From Litorimonas sp039975855 (GTDB lineage: Bacteria; Pseudomonadota; Alphaproteobacteria; Caulobacterales; Maricaulaceae), in the NCBI GenBank assembly GCA_039975855.1, contig JBDWGH010000002.1:806001-870000 (forward strand): 64,000 bases of DNA, read 5' to 3'. Below are positions 60,736-64,000 of the stretch, piece after piece (position 1 is the stretch's first letter; each line of letters opens with the position of its first letter). The translations under genes and the position numbers were made by a program. The notes under the pieces were generated by a model. It worked only from the letters and a program-made list of their open reading frames with translations, did not search any database and was not told the origin of the DNA.

Positions 60736-61522
60736 CGCAGCCATGGTCGTCGCACTTCTGGGGGGGGGCTCCCATAACGCCACAGCTAAGGAATCTTCTG
60801 ACTGCGAAATTATGCTCGTTCAAATCGTGGCTTCAAAAAACGGTAACGGCGAGGCTCGAGTTCCATCCTTCGTTCCGGCAGATGATTTCCTGATGTCACT
60901 AAAAGATAAAAATGCGGAGCACATGACGGAATATTTGGGTCATAAAATCCAAGCCGTAATGTGCCGCCGAAATGACGTTCTACCTACCAAAGCTGACTAT
61001 GATGTGATGGCCACCGGAATCCCGTTTATTCTCTCGCAAGACTTTGACAGTCCGGACACGGACAGCTTGACGCTGTATTGGAAAGACAACAAAATCGATC
61101 ATATTTATAAGGGCTATCCCCTCTCTGAAGAAGCGGAAGAAATTTTGGAAACCCGACTTACTGGCTTTTCAAAACGCGGCTTGAATGATTGGGCTAAAGA
61201 AAAAGCTGCAGCTGCCGAAAAACGTAAAAAAGAAACTGTGGCGAATGGGGTAGACGAGGCTCAAGTTGAGCCTGAGGCAGAAAAAGAGACGATCAGCGAT
61301 ACGGAAGATATTGTCATCGCGATCAATACTGAAGCAAATGAGGTTACGGCTGTAGTCGAAGACATCGAAGACATCGAAGACATCGAAGACATCGAAGACA
61401 TCGAAGACATCGAAGACATCGAAGACATCGAAGACATCGAAGACATCGAAGACATCGAAGACATCGTCAAGACTGACGGATCTAACACAACTATTAAAAC
61501 GGAAATTGAGACCATCGAATGA
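60719..61522 (+). CDS. exported repeat-containing protein with G9 tract (phase-variable candidate)
   Basis: 267 aa of unknown family. Signal peptide MKHLINAAMVVALLGGGSHNATA, mature part with two Cys and a conserved-looking block (LGHKIQAVMCRRNDVLPTKADYDVMATGIPFILSQDFD). The central part is charged and helical (EKAAAAEKRKKE). The C-terminal third is highly acidic and includes 12 tandem EDI repeats (about residues 214-249). The signal peptide is encoded across a run of nine G. With nine G the frame is open; with ten it stops within a few codons. Overlaps coaBC by 17 bp and dut by 4 bp. A GTG or TTG start upstream (60704) is possible, but the ATG at 60719 gives the signal peptide. Confidence 0.85.
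   Translation: MKHLINAAMVVALLGGGSHNATAKESSDCEIMLVQIVASKNGNGEARVPSFVPADDFLMSLKDKNAEHMTEYLGHKIQAVMCRRNDVLPTKADYDVMATGIPFILSQDFDSPDTDSLTLYWKDNKIDHIYKGYPLSEEAEEILETRLTGFSKRGLNDWAKEKAAAAEKRKKETVANGVDEAQVEPEAEKETISDTEDIVIAINTEANEVTAVVEDIEDIEDIEDIEDIEDIEDIEDIEDIEDIEDIEDIVKTDGSNTTIKTEIETIE
60760..60768 (+). repeat. homopolymeric G9 tract in coding sequence
   Basis: Nine consecutive G inside codons 14-17 of the exported protein. Such tracts slip during replication. G10 gives LGGGLP then TAA; G8 gives a TGA after roughly 35 further codons. Thus the tract length can switch the gene on or off. Confidence 0.9.
61358..61465 (+). repeat. 12 tandem copies of a 9-bp repeat
   Basis: GAAGACATC repeated 12 times without mismatch, encoding (Glu-Asp-Ile)12. 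Since 9 is a multiple of 3, copy changes alter protein length, not frame. The exact identity of copies implies recent expansion. Confidence 0.97.
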
Positions 61523-61968
61523 CACTTACCGTTCAAATTAAGCCGCTCGCTCATTTTGGCGATCTACCGCTACCACAATTTGAAACCGCCCTCGCGGCGG
61601 GGGCGGATCTGCGCGCGGCATTAGACGCAGATATGGTCTTGGCACCTGGTGCGCGAGCGCTTGTCCCGACGGGATTCGCCATGGCCTTGCCAGCCGGATA
61701 TGAAGCGCAAATCCGTCCGCGGTCGGGCCTTGCCTATAAACATGGTATTACCTGCCTCAATACCCCCGGCACGATCGACGCAGATTATCGCGGCGAAGTC
61801 AAAGTCCTACTGATAAATCACGGAACAGAAGGCTTCACCATCACGCGCGGTGAACGCATCGCTCAAATGGTCATCGCCCCGATCACGCAACCAGCATTCG
61901 TTAGTGTCGAAACCCTGGATGATACGGCACGTGGCGAAGGCGGGTTCGGGAGTACGGGCGTAAAATAA
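61519..61968 (+). CDS. dut: dUTP diphosphatase
   Basis: 149 aa trimeric dUTPase. Motifs: AGADLRAAL (1), RPRSGLAYKHGI (2), NTPGTIDADYRGEVKVLLIN (3), RGERIAQMVIAPI (4) and RGEGGFGSTG (5), all intact. Lowers dUTP and makes dUMP for thymidylate. Its ATG overlaps the stop of the repeat-protein gene (ATGA), so an off-phase of that gene could lower dut translation. Normally next to coaBC in alphaproteobacteria. Confidence 0.96.
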   Translation: MTLTVQIKPLAHFGDLPLPQFETALAAGADLRAALDADMVLAPGARALVPTGFAMALPAGYEAQIRPRSGLAYKHGITCLNTPGTIDADYRGEVKVLLINHGTEGFTITRGERIAQMVIAPITQPAFVSVETLDDTARGEGGFGSTGVK

Positions 61969-62367
61969 ATGCCTACTCTCTCTGGTTTTTGGGCGGGGGT
62001 GTATGCTTATCCAAATGACCCTGCACCTGCAGTGAATTTTGACTGCGAACTTCTGCAGTCCGGCTCGGTAGTAACAGGTCAAATCACCGAGTCTCATGCC
62101 CCGGGTCAAATGCTCGTAGCGAATATCAATGGGCATCTCACAGGTTTTAATATCAGCTTTATCAAGACCTATCAGACAGCTCACTCACACTTTTTGTGGG
62201 AGATCGCCTACAATGGAACCGTCAGTCCCAAAAAGGATGAGATCATAGGCGTTTGGCGTGTTGGTGGACGGCAAGGCACTTTCAACATGCACCGCGACGC
62301 TGGTACATTGCGTGAAACCGAAACTCGTACGACGTCAAATAAGAAAGATATTAAGGTGCGCGGCTAG
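61969..62367 (+). CDS. small conserved beta-rich protein of unknown function
   Basis: 132 aa. Pattern LSGFWAGVYAYPNDPAPAVNFDCELLQSGSVVTGQITE...ATIDG-like LVANINGHLTGFNISFIKTYQT...WEIAYNGTVSPKKDEIIGVWRVGGRQGTFNMHR resembles a small beta-barrel (lipocalin/avidin-like) family found in alphaproteobacteria. No signal peptide, so cytoplasmic. Its ATG follows the dut stop without a gap, so it is co-translated. Confidence 0.8.
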   Translation: MPTLSGFWAGVYAYPNDPAPAVNFDCELLQSGSVVTGQITESHAPGQMLVANINGHLTGFNISFIKTYQTAHSHFLWEIAYNGTVSPKKDEIIGVWRVGGRQGTFNMHRDAGTLRETETRTTSNKKDIKVRG

Positions 62368-62394
62368 CTTCGCACTTTAACACTCCAAACAAAC

Positions 62395-62423
62395 TTGCTA
62401 TGACAGCGCTGTCACACTTATCG
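62395..62423 (+). promoter_or_regulatory. GH5 promoter with TGACAGCGCTGTCA operator
   Basis: TTGCTA (62395-62400), a 17-bp spacer beginning with the palindrome TGACAGCGCTGTCA (62401-62414), and TTATCG (62418-62423). Identical operator and same layout as at gap (12808-12836). The start codon at 62433 is close, so the leader is very short or absent. Confidence 0.6.
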
Positions 62424-62432
62424 GAGAGTAGA

Positions 62433-63425
62433 ATGCGTGTCTTTAAAACAAGTCTAACCGCCCTCATCCTGCTCCTCGCTTCAATTCAACTCTCGAGCGC
62501 CCAAGAGGCGACCCTCACACCGGTCGCGAAACATGGTCAACTTTCGGTAGTCGGCCCGCATATCTTAGATAAAAATGGGGAAATCACCTCTCTCGCGGGG
62601 CCGAGTTTTTTCTGGTCAAATACGGGTTGGGGCCAAGAACGATTTTACACCAAGGGTGCGGTAGAAACATTCGCTAAAGATTGGAATGCCGGCATTATCC
62701 GCGTGGCCATGGGGGCTCAGGGAAATGGCAGTTATCTCGAAGATGAAAACGGCAACCTAGACCGAGTTGTGACAGTCGTAAACGCCGCGATAAAAAATGG
62801 ACTTTACGTGATCATCGACTGGCATTCTCACCACGCCGAACAGGACGTCGAGGAAGCGAAACTATTCTTCACTGCCATCGCCGAGGCATATGGTGAATAC
62901 CACAACGTTATCTATGAGATTTACAACGAGCCGCTGAATACGACAGATTGGTCAACTGTTGTCAAACCCTATGCAGAGGAATTGATCGATACCATCCGCA
63001 AGGTAGATCCAGACAACCTCATTATAGTTGGAACGCAAAGCTGGGACCAAGACGTGGATAAAGCCGCCGATGATCCGATTTCAGATCGAACCAATATCCT
63101 CTATGCGCTTCATTTTTACGCCGCGTCACATAAGGCGGACCTACGTAAAAAAGCGGAGTATGCGATAGACAAAGGCTTGCCACTAATACTGTCTGAATGG
63201 GGCAGTGTGACCTATAATGGTGACGGGACATTCGACAAAAAATCGACACTGGAATGGATGAAATTCGCCCGAAAACACAGCCTCAGCCATTTGAACTGGT
63301 CCGTGAGTGATAAGGCCGAAACCGCATCCATGTTTCGCCCCAGTGCTTCTTCCGATGGCGGGTGGACTGAGAAGGACCTGACACCGTCCGGAAAGCTCGT
63401 GCGCGAGATTATCCGCGATTGGTAG
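62433..63425 (+). CDS. secreted glycoside hydrolase family 5 (endoglucanase-like)
   Basis: 330 aa with signal peptide (VFKTSLTALILLLASIQLSSAQ). GH5 (beta/alpha)8 barrel: GPSFFWSNTGWGQERFYT, GIIRVAMGAQ (conserved Arg), YVIIDWHSHHAEQD, the acid/base Glu in VIYEIYNEPLN, ALHFYAASHK, and the nucleophile Glu in LILSEWGSVT. Pattern fits GH5_2-type cellulases. GGAGAG precedes the ATG at 62433. No binding module. The promoter carries the LacI-type palindrome shared with gap. Confidence 0.94.
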   Translation: MRVFKTSLTALILLLASIQLSSAQEATLTPVAKHGQLSVVGPHILDKNGEITSLAGPSFFWSNTGWGQERFYTKGAVETFAKDWNAGIIRVAMGAQGNGSYLEDENGNLDRVVTVVNAAIKNGLYVIIDWHSHHAEQDVEEAKLFFTAIAEAYGEYHNVIYEIYNEPLNTTDWSTVVKPYAEELIDTIRKVDPDNLIIVGTQSWDQDVDKAADDPISDRTNILYALHFYAASHKADLRKKAEYAIDKGLPLILSEWGSVTYNGDGTFDKKSTLEWMKFARKHSLSHLNWSVSDKAETASMFRPSASSDGGWTEKDLTPSGKLVREIIRDW

Positions 63426-63481
63426 TTGCTCCTACCGCAGGGCGTCCTACATATAACGCTAAAGCCTTATTGGAGACTCCC

Positions 63482-64000
63482 ATGCCAGCCAGCCCGCGCG
63501 GAAAAATTTACGACTCTATTTTGGATACAATGGGCGGTACGCCGCTCGTGCGCCTACCCCACATAACTGAGGGTGTACCAGCCGACCTCTGCTTCAAACT
63601 CGAATTTTTCAATCCGATCGCCTCGGTCAAAGATCGGATCGGGATTGCCATGGTTGAAGCTATGGAAAAGGACGGAACGCTGAAACCTGGCGGAACATTG
63701 GTTGAACCCACCTCGGGCAATACGGGCATCGCGATTGCCTTTGCCGCAGCGGCCAAAGGTTATAAAGCGATCCTCGTCATGCCTGAACAAATGTCGGCAG
63801 AGCGGCGTAAGATGATGCGGCAGCTAGGTGCAGAGTTAGTCCTAACCGAAGCCTCCGGCGGCATCCCATTAGCAATCAAGGTTGCCGAAGATATCGTGGC
63901 CAGCACACCAGGTGCGGTCATGCCTGGTCAGTTTGACAACCCCGCCAATCCCGCCATTCATTATGCCACTACGGGCCCTGAAATCTGGGCCGACACTGAT
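63482..64000 (+). CDS. cysK: cysteine synthase A, N-terminal part
   Basis: PLP enzyme making cysteine from O-acetylserine and sulphide. 173 codons are present before the window edge. PLP Lys in NPIASVKDRIG, phosphate loop PTSGNTGIAIA, then PEQMSAERRKMMRQLGAELVLT and GQFDNPANPAIHYATTGPEIW. GGAGACTCCC precedes the ATG at 63482. The C-terminal half lies outside the window. Confidence 0.96.
   Translation, partial: MPASPRGKIYDSILDTMGGTPLVRLPHITEGVPADLCFKLEFFNPIASVKDRIGIAMVEAMEKDGTLKPGGTLVEPTSGNTGIAIAFAAAAKGYKAILVMPEQMSAERRKMMRQLGAELVLTEASGGIPLAIKVAEDIVASTPGAVMPGQFDNPANPAIHYATTGPEIWADTD

Noticed and set aside
61358..61465. Direct repeats considered as a CRISPR array
   Set aside because: No spacers, 9-bp unit, in frame within a gene, and no cas genes in the window.
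61169..61525. Minus-strand frame encoding FDVFDV repeats
   Set aside because: Just the complement of the 12 x 9-bp array; the sense frame has a signal peptide and sits in a tight operon.

Overview
The window looks like chromosomal DNA of an alphaproteobacterium, probably a marine, Caulobacter- or Hyphomonadaceae-like lineage. The reasons are the alphaproteobacterial gene groupings (dnaX-ybaB-recR, ubiB/coaBC/dut, pccB/pccA), a Cpa-type Tad pilus locus, CtrA-like TTAA-N7-TTAA sites, a short SRP RNA, dense packing with many 1-4 bp start/stop overlaps, and a mid-range GC content. Both ends cut genes: a propionyl-CoA carboxylase alpha subunit on the left and a cysteine synthase on the right. I saw no tRNA, rRNA, CRISPR array, transposase, integrase or prophage gene.

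Layout. 1-3.4 kb: propionyl-CoA carboxylase beta and alpha genes with an unrecognised membrane/coiled-coil gene wedged between them. 3.7-8.1 kb: an RND efflux pair. 8.1-12.7 kb: a membrane-anchored envelope protein, LOG hydrolase, fRMsr, an FAD oxidoreductase and a photolyase/cryptochrome split into two genes in swapped order. 12.8-16.7 kb: gap and a very divergent PEP carboxylase gene. 16.7-22.8 kb: ECF sigma factor, secreted protein, GbsR/MarR-DUF4166-SDR operon, rmuC. 22.8-28.9 kb: DUF6498 gene, then dnaX-ybaB-(TIM barrel-ggt)-recR. 29-38.5 kb: P450, SRP RNA, outer-membrane barrel, nudC, YHS protein, prephenate dehydratase, membrane cytochrome c, NlpC/P60 with MarR, acyltransferase-like protein, M17 peptidase. 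38.6-51.6 kb: the Tad/Cpa pilus locus: tadD, tadC, tadB, cpaF, cpaE, cpaD, cpaC, cpaB, cpaA, two Flp pilins, a lone pilus N-domain protein and two TadE-like minor pilins. 51.6-59.4 kb: protein phosphatase, nrdB, ubiB and accessory genes (DUF4240, NTF2-like, acyl-CoA synthetase, CBS, PnuC). 59.5-64 kb: coaBC, a repeat-rich exported protein, dut, a small conserved protein, a GH5 glycosidase, cysK.

The most notable observations are these. (1) A run of nine G inside the signal-peptide region of the exported protein at 60719, followed by twelve exact 9-bp repeats in the same gene; one extra G gives an almost immediate stop, so this looks like a phase-variable locus. (2) An identical 14-bp perfect palindrome (TGACAGCGCTGTCA) placed in the promoter spacer of both gap and the GH5 gene, suggesting one LacI-type regulator ties sugar-polymer degradation to central carbon metabolism. 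(3) The two-gene, order-swapped photolyase with an FAD oxidoreductase. (4) The PEP carboxylase with altered active-site motifs. (5) Several conserved core operons that are interrupted by accessory genes.
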